From NCBI GenBank assembly GCA_020851035.1, contig JADZDM010000024.1, positions 99,647 through 163,646 of the forward strand: 64,000 nucleotides of DNA, read 5' to 3'. The notes below the pieces were generated by a model, which worked only from the letters and a program-made list of their open reading frames with translations, searched no databases and was not told the DNA's origin. Origin of the DNA: Gemmatimonadaceae bacterium. GTDB lineage: Bacteria > Gemmatimonadota > Gemmatimonadetes > Gemmatimonadales > Gemmatimonadaceae. This document shows positions 54,901 through 64,000 of the stretch, in pieces (within the stretch, counting starts at the first letter, position 1; each line of letters starts with the position of its first letter). The position numbers and the translations under genes were made by a program.

Positions 54901-56387
54901 CAGCACTGCGGCGCGCCGTGACGTTGCTGGCCTGCGCGTCGGTGGTGGCCGGCGCGCAGCCGGCGCCGCGGCGCGGGTTGCCGGTGGTGACCGACAGTGT
55001 GCGCATGCTCGCCGGCACGCCGCTGACGTTCGATGCCTTCTTCGACGCCGTGCGCCGCAACCATCCGGTCGTGCGCCAGGCGCGCCTGATCGCGGAGGGG
55101 GCGAGCGCCGACGTGACGGCGGCCTTCGGCAGCTTCGAGCCGAAGGTCGAGGCGTCGTGGCAGGCGAAGCGGTTCGAGGGAGCCACACCGGGCTCGCAGA
55201 CGCTCTACTACAACTACGCGGACATCGCACTCAAGGTCCCGACGCCGTTCGGTGCGGACTTCAAGCTGGGGTACGAGCGGGCGTCGGGGCGCTACATCAA
55301 TCCCCAGCTCACCACGCCGACCAACGGGCTCTTCTCCGCCGGCTTCTCGATCCCGCTCGGCCAGCGCATCCTGACCGACGAGCGGCGCACCGCCTTGCGC
55401 GTGGCCCGTGCCCTGCGCGACGTGGCCGAGGCGGAGCGGACCGGCCTCACGGCGAAGCTGCTCTTCTCGGCCGCGAAGTCGTATGCCGAGTGGTATTCGT
55501 CGGCGCTGCAGCTGCAGGTGGTGCGGGAGGGGGTGCAGCTCGCCGACACGCGGTTCGTGGCGATCACCCGCCGCGTGCGCGCCGGTGACGCGGCGGGCAT
55601 CGACAGCATCGAGGCGGCGGCGGAGCTGAACCGGCGGCGGGCGCAGCTCGCGGGCGCCGAGCAGGCGTACTTCGCGGCCACGCTGGACCTCACCTCGTAT
55701 CTGTGGGACGAACGCACCCAGCCCGCCGACCTCCCGCCGGGCACGGTGCCGAGTGCTGCGGGGCTGGGCCGGGTGACGCTCGATTCTGCGGCGGTGCCAG
55801 CGCTGCTCTCGCGTGTGCTGGCGCGTCACCCCGACGTGCTGAAGGCCGAGGGCAAGGCCGACCAGGCCAGCGCCGAGCGGGCGCTCGCGCGGCAGGCGAT
55901 GATCCCGCTGGCGAGCGCCGACCTCTACGCACTGCGCCGCAGTGGCGGGAGCTTCGAGCCGCGGGAGGCGCTCGTCCGCGACGGGAACTTCAAGGGCGCG
56001 CTCAACCTCTCGTCGCCGCTGCTCTTCTTCAAGGAACGGGGCAAGTTCGCCAGCACCGACGCCAAGTTCGACCGCGCCGAGCTCGACGTGCGCGAGATCC
56101 GGCGCGAGGTGGTGCTGCTGGTGCGCACCGCCATCAACGATCTTGCGCAGTTCGATGCGCAGCTGGCCCTGCAGCGCGATGCCGTGCGCCTCTACCGCAT
56201 CCTCAGCGCCGGCGAGCGTGTGCGCTTCGAGGCCGGCGAGAGCACGCTCTTCCTGCTGAACACCCGCGAGCGGCAGGTGCTGGACGAGGAGCTGAAGTAC
56301 GTCGCGCTGCAGGCCAAGTACCTCGCGGCGCGGGCCGCGCTGGCGGTGGCGGCGGGTGAGCCGGGGCGGCTGCCTGAGCTGCGCTGA
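54897..56387 (+). CDS. TolC-family outer-membrane channel protein
   Basis: This 496-residue protein begins at GTG 54897 with a signal peptide (LLACASVVAGAQ). The mature part consists of two repeats of long amphipathic helices, for example FDAFFDAVRRNHPVVRQARL and TLDLTSYLWDER in the first repeat and LLSRVLARHPDVLKAEGKAD, LAQFDAQLALQRDAVRLYRI in the second. It is the outer-membrane exit duct for the preceding ABC/HlyD pair. No RTX-type or other exported-toxin gene is adjacent, so the cargo is unknown. Confidence 0.88.
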   Translation: MTALRRAVTLLACASVVAGAQPAPRRGLPVVTDSVRMLAGTPLTFDAFFDAVRRNHPVVRQARLIAEGASADVTAAFGSFEPKVEASWQAKRFEGATPGSQTLYYNYADIALKVPTPFGADFKLGYERASGRYINPQLTTPTNGLFSAGFSIPLGQRILTDERRTALRVARALRDVAEAERTGLTAKLLFSAAKSYAEWYSSALQLQVVREGVQLADTRFVAITRRVRAGDAAGIDSIEAAAELNRRRAQLAGAEQAYFAATLDLTSYLWDERTQPADLPPGTVPSAAGLGRVTLDSAAVPALLSRVLARHPDVLKAEGKADQASAERALARQAMIPLASADLYALRRSGGSFEPREALVRDGNFKGALNLSSPLLFFKERGKFASTDAKFDRAELDVREIRREVVLLVRTAINDLAQFDAQLALQRDAVRLYRILSAGERVRFEAGESTLFLLNTRERQVLDEELKYVALQAKYLAARAALAVAAGEPGRLPELR

Positions 56388-56473
56388 CCCGGCAGGACTG
56401 GGGGTGGTGAAACAGTGGCGCTCGGGAGGCGTACCTTCTGGTGTGTCGCGTTCTCTCCCGTGAGGGCACTCCC

Positions 56474-57184
56474 ATGACCGGTCCCGACATCGTTCGCCTG
56501 CGCCGTGCGCTGGCGCCGAGCCTGCTCCTCGTCCTCCTGCCGACCGTGCCACTGGCCGCGCAGCAGTCACGTCAGATGCCCGAACAGGCTGGCTTCGGCA
56601 TCCGTGGCGTGAACGCCCAGCCTGCCGGCGAGTTCAAGCGCTACGTGAACAGCGGGTGGGGCATCGGGGGCGACGGCCGGTGGTTCCCCGGCCACCAGAA
56701 GGCGCTGGCGCTCCGCGGCGACCTGCAGTTCGTGACGTATGGCCGCGCCAAGACGCGCGAGTGCTTCGGCACTGGCTGCCGGATCGTGATCGACATCACC
56801 ACGTCGAACAACATTTTCACCGGCGTCGCGGGGCCTGAGCTGCAACTCCCGTCGGGGCCCATCCGGCCCTACGTGAACGCCCTCGCCGGCCTCACCAGCT
56901 TCTGGACGCAGTCGAGTGCCGATGGACGGGACAACAGCAACGAGAACGTCTTCTCGACCACGAACCTGCGCGACAACCTGTTCACGCGGACGGCGGGGGC
57001 CGGGGTGCGCATCGCCGTGGCCGGCATGGTCCTCATCGACGTCGGCGCGCAGCGGCACTTCAACGGGCGGGCGCGCTACCTCACGCGAGACAGCTTCGGT
57101 GACGGCACGCTGACCACGCCGCTGGTCCGCGAGAGCGACGTGGACATGTGGACCTACTCGATCGGGGTCTCGTTCGGCCGCTGA
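56474..57184 (+). CDS. Outer-membrane beta-barrel protein (secretion-operon neighbour)
   Basis: The 236-residue exported protein has a signal peptide (LLLVLLPTVPLAAQ). Amphipathic strands follow (GWGIGGDGRWFPG, KALALRGDLQFVTYG, IRPYVNALAGLTSFW, AGAGVRIAVAGMVLIDVGAQ), with a terminal strand TYSIGVSFGR. It contains a Cys pair in RECFGTGCRI. It follows the TolC gene by 87 bp on the same strand, so it could belong to the same unit, but its role is not clear. Confidence 0.75.
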   Translation: MTGPDIVRLRRALAPSLLLVLLPTVPLAAQQSRQMPEQAGFGIRGVNAQPAGEFKRYVNSGWGIGGDGRWFPGHQKALALRGDLQFVTYGRAKTRECFGTGCRIVIDITTSNNIFTGVAGPELQLPSGPIRPYVNALAGLTSFWTQSSADGRDNSNENVFSTTNLRDNLFTRTAGAGVRIAVAGMVLIDVGAQRHFNGRARYLTRDSFGDGTLTTPLVRESDVDMWTYSIGVSFGR

Positions 57185-57191
57185 CGGGCGA

Positions 57192-57665
57192 CTAGTCGTC
57201 GTGCCGGATCCGCTTGCGCTGCTGCTTCACCTCGCTGCGCTGCGACTTCGACTCCAGCCGCTTCACCTTCGACGTGAACGTCGGCTTGGTGGCGCGCCGG
57301 GCCTTGGGCACCACCAGCGCCGCCCTGACCATCGCCACCAGCCGGGCCTCGGCGGCCTCGCGGTTCTGCAGCTGGCTGCGGTATTCGCTGGCCGTCAGGC
57401 GCAGCCAGCCCTCGGTGTCCAGCTTCGAGACGAGCTGCACCGCCAGGCGCTCGCGCTGCGCGTCGGTCAGCGCGACGGAAGTGCCGGGCTGCCACCGCAG
57501 CTCGATCTTCGTGGAGCTGGTGTTCACGTGCTGCCCGCCGGGCCCGCCGCTGCGTGACGCCCGCACCTCGAGCTCCGCGCGCGGGATGTGCACGTGCGCG
57601 TTCACCACCAGCACGTCGCGTGGTGCCTCGTCGTCGCTACGTGCCACGTTCGGCCACGGCGTCAC
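57192..57665 (-). CDS. arfB: ArfB-type peptidyl-tRNA hydrolase (ribosome rescue)
   Basis: This 157-residue protein has the release-factor domain with the catalytic GGQ at residues 43-45 (RASRSGGPGGQHVNTSSTKI) and the basic C-terminal tail TFTSKVKRLESKSQRSEVKQ, then QRKRIR, that enters the empty mRNA channel. It hydrolyses peptidyl-tRNA on stalled ribosomes (ArfB/YaeJ/ICT1). The start is uncertain: GTG at 57665 is used, but the GTG at 57647 would give only an 11-bp overlap with the methyltransferase gene. Family homology begins after both. Confidence 0.87.
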   Translation of the reverse strand: MTPWPNVARSDDEAPRDVLVVNAHVHIPRAELEVRASRSGGPGGQHVNTSSTKIELRWQPGTSVALTDAQRERLAVQLVSKLDTEGWLRLTASEYRSQLQNREAAEARLVAMVRAALVVPKARRATKPTFTSKVKRLESKSQRSEVKQQRKRIRHDD

Positions 57666-58452
57666 ACTGGCGCACCGCGGTGGCCAGCTGGGGGAGGTTC
57701 ACGGTGGCCGGCGCCGAGAAGATGGCCACGTAGCCATCCACGCCCAGGTCATGGAAGCCCTGCTGGCGGTACCCCACCGCCTCCATCTCGCAGCGCAGCA
57801 GGGCGGGGGGCGTGCCATGCTGGTCGGTGCGCCGGTTCATGTCGAGGATCGCGATGCGCGCTCCCGGCTTCAGCGACGGCACCAGGTTCGCGAGCAGCCC
57901 GAACGGCTGCTCGATCTCGTGGTACATGTGGATCATCGTCACGAAGTCGAGCGCGGCGCGTGGCAGCCGCGGGTCGTGCGGGTCGCCGAGGGCCAGCCTG
58001 ACGTTGGTGAGCTCGTCGCGGTCCACCCGCTCGCGCAGGTAGCGCAGGTAACGCGGCATGATGTCCTGCCCGTAGACGAGGCCCTGCGGCCCCACCCGGC
58101 GCGCCATGCGTGCCACGTAGTAGCCGCTGCCGGCGCCGATGTCGGCCACGACCATGCCCGGCCGCATGCCCAGCAGCGCCATCACGGTGTCGGCTTCGTG
58201 GGCGGCGTCGCGGGCGGCCTCGTCGCTCCATTGCGGGGAGACGATGCTCGAGATCGGCCGGCGCGGGGCCGGGAACTGCGACGCCGGCAGGCCCGGCGGC
58301 GCCAGCGCACGGACCGCGCCGGTGTCACGCGGCCAGCGCGCGACGGTCGAGGTGCGCGGTGTGCTGTCGGCGACGTCGCGCGTGTCGCCCAGGCGCTCGT
58401 CGCGGGCACACGCGACGGCGGCGGAGAGCAGGACGATCGTCGCGAGGCGCAT
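57637..58452 (-). CDS. Lipoprotein-type SAM methyltransferase-fold protein
   Basis: This 271-residue protein has a lipoprotein signal peptide (ATIVLLSAAVAC with lipobox Cys) followed by a class I methyltransferase core: motif I VVADIGAGSGYYVARMARRV, an acidic loop in GLVYGQDIMPRYLRYLRERV, DVVTMIHMYHEI-type sequence DFVTMIHMYHEIEQPFGLL and a terminal AILDMNRRTDQHG. The family is known as predicted methyltransferases that carry signal peptides. Because SAM is cytosolic, export raises the question of whether the enzyme is active. The ATG at 58452 opens the signal peptide; upstream starts would add 23 residues. Confidence 0.78.
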   Translation of the reverse strand: MRLATIVLLSAAVACARDERLGDTRDVADSTPRTSTVARWPRDTGAVRALAPPGLPASQFPAPRRPISSIVSPQWSDEAARDAAHEADTVMALLGMRPGMVVADIGAGSGYYVARMARRVGPQGLVYGQDIMPRYLRYLRERVDRDELTNVRLALGDPHDPRLPRAALDFVTMIHMYHEIEQPFGLLANLVPSLKPGARIAILDMNRRTDQHGTPPALLRCEMEAVGYRQQGFHDLGVDGYVAIFSAPATVNLPQLATAVRQCDAVAERGT

Positions 58453-58517
58453 GCCGAAATAACGGCGGCGAGCGGGCGGCTGCACAGGGAGGGCGGCCGC
58501 GGGGGGAGCGACGTGTC

Positions 58518-59834
58518 TCACCGTCCTGCGGCCGGGGTCCGGTTCACCCGCACCGCGGCCACGCGCCGGCCGTCCATCGCCACCACCTCCAGCTCGGCGC
58601 CGGTGATCGTCACCCGGTCACCCACCCGCGGCAGCCGGCCGAGGGCGTTGAACACGTACCCGCCAAGCGTCGTCCAGTCGCCGTCCGGCACGGCGACCTT
58701 GTAGTCCGAGCGCACGTCGATCAGCGAGAGGGACCCCGCCAGCTCCAGCACACCGTCCGTCTCCAGCGCCTCACGGGCGGCGGCGTCGTACTCGTCGGCG
58801 ATGTCACCCACCACCTCCTCTACCAGGTCCTCCATGGTGATGATGCCGGCCGTTCCGCCGTACTCGTCCAGCACCACCGCCATGTGCGCGCGCGTCTTGC
58901 GCAGGTCGTCGAGCACCCGTTCGGCCGGCCGCGAATCGGGAATGAAGAGCGGGGCGCGCACGAACTGCTGCAGCGTGAAGCTGCCCTGGTGCAGCCACAG
59001 GTCCTTCGCCAGGAAGACGCCCACGATGTCGTCGAGCGAGTCGCCGATCACCGGGTAGCGCGAGTAGCGCTCGCTGCGCAGGATGGCCCAGACCTCGGCC
59101 TCGGTGGAGTCGAGCGGGATCGCCGCCACCTCCGTGCGCGGGCGCATCACGTCGCGCGCCTTCTTCTCGTGGAAGTCGAAGACGCCGGCCAGCATCATGC
59201 TGTCGGTCTCGTTCAGCGTGCCCTGCGCGCCGGCCTGCATCACCAGCAGGCGGAGTTCCTCGGCGCTGTGCATGCTGTGGTGCCCGCCGCCGGCCGGGTC
59301 CACCCCCAGCAGGCGCAGGAGCGCGTTGGCGACCGAGTTCAGCAGCGTGATGAAGGGGCTCATCACCCGCGAGAAGAGCATCAGCGGGCGCGCCAGATAC
59401 ATGCTCACGCGCTCCGGCGCCACCAGCGCGATCGACTTCGGGGCCAGCTCGCCGAGCACGATGTGGAGGAACGTGATGACGAGGAACGCCGTCGCCACGC
59501 CGGCGGTGGTGTGCGCCACGCCGGCATGCGCATGGATCCCCAGCTTCGCCAGCCCGGCGTCCACCAGGGTGGCCAGTGCCGGCTCGCCGATCCAGCCCAG
59601 CGCCAGCGACGCGAGCGTGATCCCGAGCTGCGTGCCGGAGATGTAGCGGTCCAGCTCCGACAGTGCTTCCTGCACCGCCCTGGCGCCGCGCTCCCCCTCC
59701 GCCGCGAGCTGGTCGATGCGGCTGCGCCGCGACCCCACCAGCGCGAATTCCGCGGCCACGAAGAACGCGTTCAGGAGCACGAGGACCAGCACCGCCAGCA
59801 GTCGCAGGCCCACGCCCGCCTCGGGCAGGTTCAT
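58518..59834 (-). CDS. CNNM/CBS-domain membrane protein (TlyC/CorC type)
   Basis: The 438-residue protein starts with a CNNM transmembrane domain (LNAFFVAAEFALVGSRRSRI, SGTQLGITLASLALGWIGEP, HIVLGELAPKSIAL), followed by two CBS repeats (about 220-340; VMRPRTEVAAIPLDSTE, DIVGVFLAKDLWL) and a C-terminal CorC_HlyC domain (YGGTAGIITMEDLVEEVVGD). Relatives are implicated in magnesium or cobalt efflux, or regulation of ion transport. Despite the older 'hemolysin' label there is no toxin evidence here. It is divergent from pilS with a 48-bp gap. Confidence 0.9.
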   Translation of the reverse strand: MNLPEAGVGLRLLAVLVLVLLNAFFVAAEFALVGSRRSRIDQLAAEGERGARAVQEALSELDRYISGTQLGITLASLALGWIGEPALATLVDAGLAKLGIHAHAGVAHTTAGVATAFLVITFLHIVLGELAPKSIALVAPERVSMYLARPLMLFSRVMSPFITLLNSVANALLRLLGVDPAGGGHHSMHSAEELRLLVMQAGAQGTLNETDSMMLAGVFDFHEKKARDVMRPRTEVAAIPLDSTEAEVWAILRSERYSRYPVIGDSLDDIVGVFLAKDLWLHQGSFTLQQFVRAPLFIPDSRPAERVLDDLRKTRAHMAVVLDEYGGTAGIITMEDLVEEVVGDIADEYDAAAREALETDGVLELAGSLSLIDVRSDYKVAVPDGDWTTLGGYVFNALGRLPRVGDRVTITGAELEVVAMDGRRVAAVRVNRTPAAGR

Positions 59835-59882
59835 GCCGCCACTCCCCGCGCCGGTGATGCCGGTGACACATTGTCGTCACGC

Positions 59883-61594
59883 ATGGACACCCCGCACCGC
59901 GAGACCCCGCACCGCATCACCGCGCAGGCCCTGACGCCGATCACGCGGCTGCGCGCCATCCTCGATCCGCGGCGCGCGCTGCTCTGGGTGTACGCCATCC
60001 GGACCGTGCTGGCGGTGGCGCTGATCGTGGCACTGCCCCAGCTGGCCGTGGGGCAGACCCCGACGGCGGTGACTCTGGTGCAGGCCGCAGCCATCATGGC
60101 GTTCGCGGTGACGGGGATCTCGCTCATTGCGGTCGAAATGTACCGCGCGCCGGCCAGTCGCGGGTTCCTGCTGGCGCAGGCCGTCACCGACATCGCCCTG
60201 ATCACGGCGCTGGTCCACGTGACCAACGGCAGCGAGTCGCAGTTCGCGGCCCTCTACATCCTGGTGATCGCCTACTCCGCGCTGCTGATCCCCCGCAGCG
60301 GCGGGCTGATCGCGGCCCTGCTGGTCTGCGCCTTCTACTTCACCGACATCGTCGTCACCCGCGACTTCATCCTCGATCCCACGGCGTGGCTGCAGATGGC
60401 GAACTTCGCCACGGTGGCGGTGGGCACGGGTTACGTCTCGGCGCGGCTCCGGGAGGTGGGGTCGGGTTCCGAGGTGCTGGCGGAGACGCTGCGGCGCGAG
60501 CGGCTGCAGGCCTCCGACGTGCTCGACAACATCCGCAGCGGCGTGGTGACGCTGGATGGCCGGGGCCGGTTGCGGTATGCGAACCAGGCGGCAAGTGCGT
60601 TGCTGGGGGTGGACCTCTTCGCCTTCGTGGGCCGGCCGGCGCGTGACGAGCTCGACCGTGCGGCGCCCGGCCTGCTCCTCGCCCTCGAGCGCGCGATCCG
60701 CACCCGGACCCGCACCTCGCGCGCCGAGGCGGTGGTGCAGGGGGAGGAACGGGAGCTGCTGCTCGGCATCACCGTCACCTTCCTGCGACGCGACGATGGT
60801 GAGGATGCCGGGAGTGCCACGGCGATCTTCAGCGACATCTCCGACCAGAAGAAGCTCGAGGACCTGCACCTGCGCGCCGGCCAGCTCGAGGCGGTGTCCG
60901 AGCTGGCGGCGAGCCTGGCGCACGAGATCAAGAATCCCCTTGCCTCGATCCGGAGCGCGGTGGAGCAGCTCGGGCGCATGCCGAGTGCGGACGAGGACAC
61001 CGGCGCGCTGACGCGGCTGGTGGTGCGCGAGAGCGACCGGCTGGCACGCCTGCTCACCGAGTTCCTGGACTTCGCACGGGTCCGCGTCACGCAGGTCGAG
61101 CCGGTGGACCTCGCGGCGCTCGTGCGCGACATCGTGAACCTCGTCGCGGCCCATCCCGACCGGAGCGTGCGCACGCAGCTCGTGTTCGAGTCGGACGCCG
61201 ACGAGCAGCGCATGGATGGCGACTCCGACCTGCTGCACCGGGCGATCTTCAACCTCGTGCTGAATGCGGCACAGGCCGTCGACGGCGCCGGCACCGTGCG
61301 GGTGGTGCTGCAGGCGGCGACGGTCGACACTGTGCCGGGGGGCGTGCTGCCCGACGGGGGCGCGCTGCGCCTCATGATCGAGGACGACGGTCCGGGCATG
61401 ACGGACGAAGTGCGGGAGAAGATCTTCACCCCGTTCTTCACCACCAAGCCGCGCGGAAGCGGACTCGGCCTTCCGGTCGTGCACCGCGCCATCGAGGCGC
61501 ACCGTGGCGTCGTGCTGGTTGATTCGTCACCCGGCAGCGGTACCCGATTCACGATCATCCTGCCCCGCACCCAGTCCGATCCCGGAGCGCCCGC

Positions 61595-61598
<4 letters not shown>
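59883..61598 (+). CDS. pilS: Membrane sensor histidine kinase, PilS-like
   Basis: This 571-residue kinase has about six N-terminal membrane helices (WVYAIRTVLAVALIVALPQL, FALLYILVIAYSALL-type segments) and a PAS domain (DVLDNIRSGVVTLDGRGRLR). The kinase core has H347 in AASLAHEIKNPLASIRSAVE, an N-box FNLVLNAAQAV and EIKIFTPFFTTKPRG-type ATP lid EKIFTPFFTTKPRGSGLGLP. It overlaps the sigma-54 activator gene as GTGA, and two pilin genes follow; this is the PilS-PilR-PilA arrangement. It would sense membrane pilin and phosphorylate PilR. Confidence 0.85.
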
Positions 61599-62971
<1,373 letters not shown>

Positions 62972-62995
62972 CGGTGGGCGCGTGACGTGGTGACG

Positions 62996-63019
62996 GAACG
63001 GCGCCTGCGGGCGCCGTTC
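62996..63019 (+). terminator. Hairpin after pilR
   Basis: GAACGGCGCC (62996-63005) pairs with GGCGCCGTTC (63010-63019) around a TGCG loop, 24 bases after the pilR stop. It lacks a T-tract. It separates pilSR from the pilin transcripts. Confidence 0.6.
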
Positions 63020-63198
63020 GCGTTGGTGCGCCAGGGGACACGCGAACCGGTGGTGAGCACACCGGCTGGCAGGCGCGGCACGCGAATGATGCGATTTGCG
63101 CCGGTTCGCCTAGGTGCCTGTGTGACGCCGGTGTGACAGTGGGGCCGTGCGCCTCGCACTCCGCGCGGGCGCCAGTCACCCCAGGCCTGGAGGGGCCC

Positions 63199-63621
63199 AT
63201 GGCCCACCCCGTCACCGCGCGCCGCCGCGCGGGCTTCACGCTCATCGAACTGCTCATGGTCGTCGTCATCATCGGCGTGCTCGCCGCGATCGCGATCCCG
63301 AAGTTCACCAACACCAAGCGCCGCGCGAACCGGTCGGCCGGGATCGCCGACCTGCGCAACCTGGCCACCGCCCAGGAAGGGTTCTACGCCGACAGCGACC
63401 GCTACGGGGCCCTTGCCGACACCGCCCTCATGCGCTTCGCACTCAGTCGCGGCAACACGGCGCTGGCCATCGCCCTCACCGGTGTCCCCGCCGGCACCGC
63501 CGGGTGGAACGCCAGCCTCACCGCCGCCGGTGGGAGCAGCTGCGGCATCTTCGTCGGGACGGCGGCCGCGCCGGCCGGCATGCCCGCTGGCACCCCGGAT
63601 GGCGTGCCCGTCTGCTGGTAG
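63199..63621 (+). CDS. pilA: Type IV pilin-like prepilin
   Basis: This 140-residue prepilin has a short basic leader (MAHPVTARRRAG) and the prepilin-peptidase site G|FTLIELLMVVVIIGVLAAIA with Glu5 of the mature protein. It continues into a helix (RSAGIADLRNLATAQEGFYA) and a small C-terminal domain closed by two Cys (SSCGIF and the last residues PVCW). GGAGGGG before the ATG is a strong ribosome site. It is a major or minor pilin assembled in the inner membrane. I found no exact sigma-54 site upstream, so its control may differ from that of the second pilin. Confidence 0.85.
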   Translation: MAHPVTARRRAGFTLIELLMVVVIIGVLAAIAIPKFTNTKRRANRSAGIADLRNLATAQEGFYADSDRYGALADTALMRFALSRGNTALAIALTGVPAGTAGWNASLTAAGGSSCGIFVGTAAAPAGMPAGTPDGVPVCW

Positions 63622-63791
63622 GCAGCCGCCGCGGCGTGGTGGCACACACCCGCGTCCGGTGCAATGCACGAGTTCGGCACATCGCAGAACGCACTGAACG
63701 TGGCGAAAAGCAGTGGCGGCGGAGCCGGCATTCCGCAGGATGTACTTTCTAAGTAGTTGTCAATCAACGACTTGCAAAGAGCAGCGGGCGC

Positions 63792-63805
63792 GGCCATAAG
63801 TTTGC
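63792..63805 (+). promoter_or_regulatory. Sigma-54 (-24/-12) promoter before the second pilin gene
   Basis: GGCCATAAGTTTGC gives the invariant GG, exactly 10 bases, then GC, with TTTGC at the -12 side. Transcription would start near 63817, leaving a leader of about 58 bases before the ATG at 63875. Position, spacing and the neighbouring sigma-54 activator PilR support it; the -24 side (CGGCC instead of TGGCA) is not perfect. Confidence 0.6.
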
Positions 63806-63874
63806 CTTAGAGGAGCCCGAACCGGTCGGCAAGCGTGCCGCTCGGTGACCGGTCCCCCACTATGGAGTTGCACC

Positions 63875-64000
63875 ATGCGACGCAGCATGAAGAAGGGCTT
63901 CACCCTGATCGAACTTCTGATCGTGGTCGTGATCATCGGCATCCTGGCTGCCGTCGCGATCCCGAAGTTCTCGAACACGAAGCAGCGCGCCTCGCGCTCG
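63875..64000 (+). CDS. pilA: Second type IV pilin gene, cut by window edge
   Basis: Forty-two residues are visible: a short leader (MRRSMKKG) and the prepilin motif FTLIELLIVVVIIGILAAVA, followed by IPKFSNTKQRASRS. The sequence after the cleavage site closely parallels the first pilin. GGAG seven bases upstream supports the ATG at 63875; an ATG four codons later is possible. The C-terminus is outside the window. Confidence 0.85.
   Translation, partial: MRRSMKKGFTLIELLIVVVIIGILAAVAIPKFSNTKQRASRS

Noticed and set aside
58518..59834. Hemolysin function for the CNNM/CBS protein
   Set aside because: The label is historical; domains indicate an ion-transport-related membrane protein.
63020..63198. 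Sigma-54 promoter before the first pilin gene
   Set aside because: Several GG/GC pairs exist but none has exactly 10 bases between them.

Overview
The window is GC-rich, densely coded DNA from a diderm (Gram-negative type) bacterium. It has a TonB-dependent receptor, a TolC-type outer-membrane protein, several outer-membrane beta-barrels and lipoproteins. Its mix of families fits Gemmatimonadota: gluzincin, M28 and S9 peptidases with Ala-Gln signal cleavage sites, a receptor with a carboxypeptidase-regulatory domain, VIT/VWA proteins with ECF sigma factors, and hybrid histidine kinases. That assignment is inference; no rRNA, tRNA or CRISPR array was seen. Gene ends commonly overlap as ATGA or GTGA, so several operons are easy to follow.

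Region 1 (1-12.6 kb) holds surface and peptidase genes. They are an edge-truncated M1 metallopeptidase, a HupE/UreJ membrane protein, two tandem secreted paralogues, a beta-barrel, and an SPFH protein coupled to a small ribbon-helix-helix protein. They are followed by a membrane-tethered CdiA-tRNase-like domain that overlaps a possible immunity gene, a lipoprotein, a TolB/M28 peptidase and a divergent old-yellow-enzyme homologue.

Region 2 (12.7-24.7 kb) holds beta-oxidation genes (fadN plus an acyl-CoA dehydrogenase), then a zinc-finger membrane protein, a VIT/VWA protein, an ECF sigma factor and its anti-sigma factor, and then a DUF2059 protein and RhlE helicase.

Region 3 (24.8-41.3 kb) holds two hybrid histidine kinases, an S9 peptidase divergent from a large TonB-dependent receptor, and an imperfect 45-bp inverted-repeat element with a terminator nested inside. 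It also holds an HDOD protein, a degenerate isopropylmalate-dehydrogenase-like protein, a MATE/NhaR-like pair and a LysM protein.

Region 4 (41.4-50.8 kb) holds a TerC-glycosyltransferase-DUF2334-glycosyltransferase operon, a CHAD-CYTH protein, and a compact quinone-stress cluster (mhqR, mhqN, mhqO, mhqD) behind a 19-nt palindrome, followed by a TsdA-like dihaem cytochrome.

Region 5 (50.8-64 kb) holds HslR, a type I secretion operon whose ABC ATPase has altered Walker A, signature and Walker B motifs, a beta-barrel, ArfB, a lipoprotein methyltransferase and a CNNM/CBS protein. It ends with PilS-PilR and two type IV pilin genes; the second pilin has a sigma-54-type promoter, matching the adjacent sigma-54 activator PilR.
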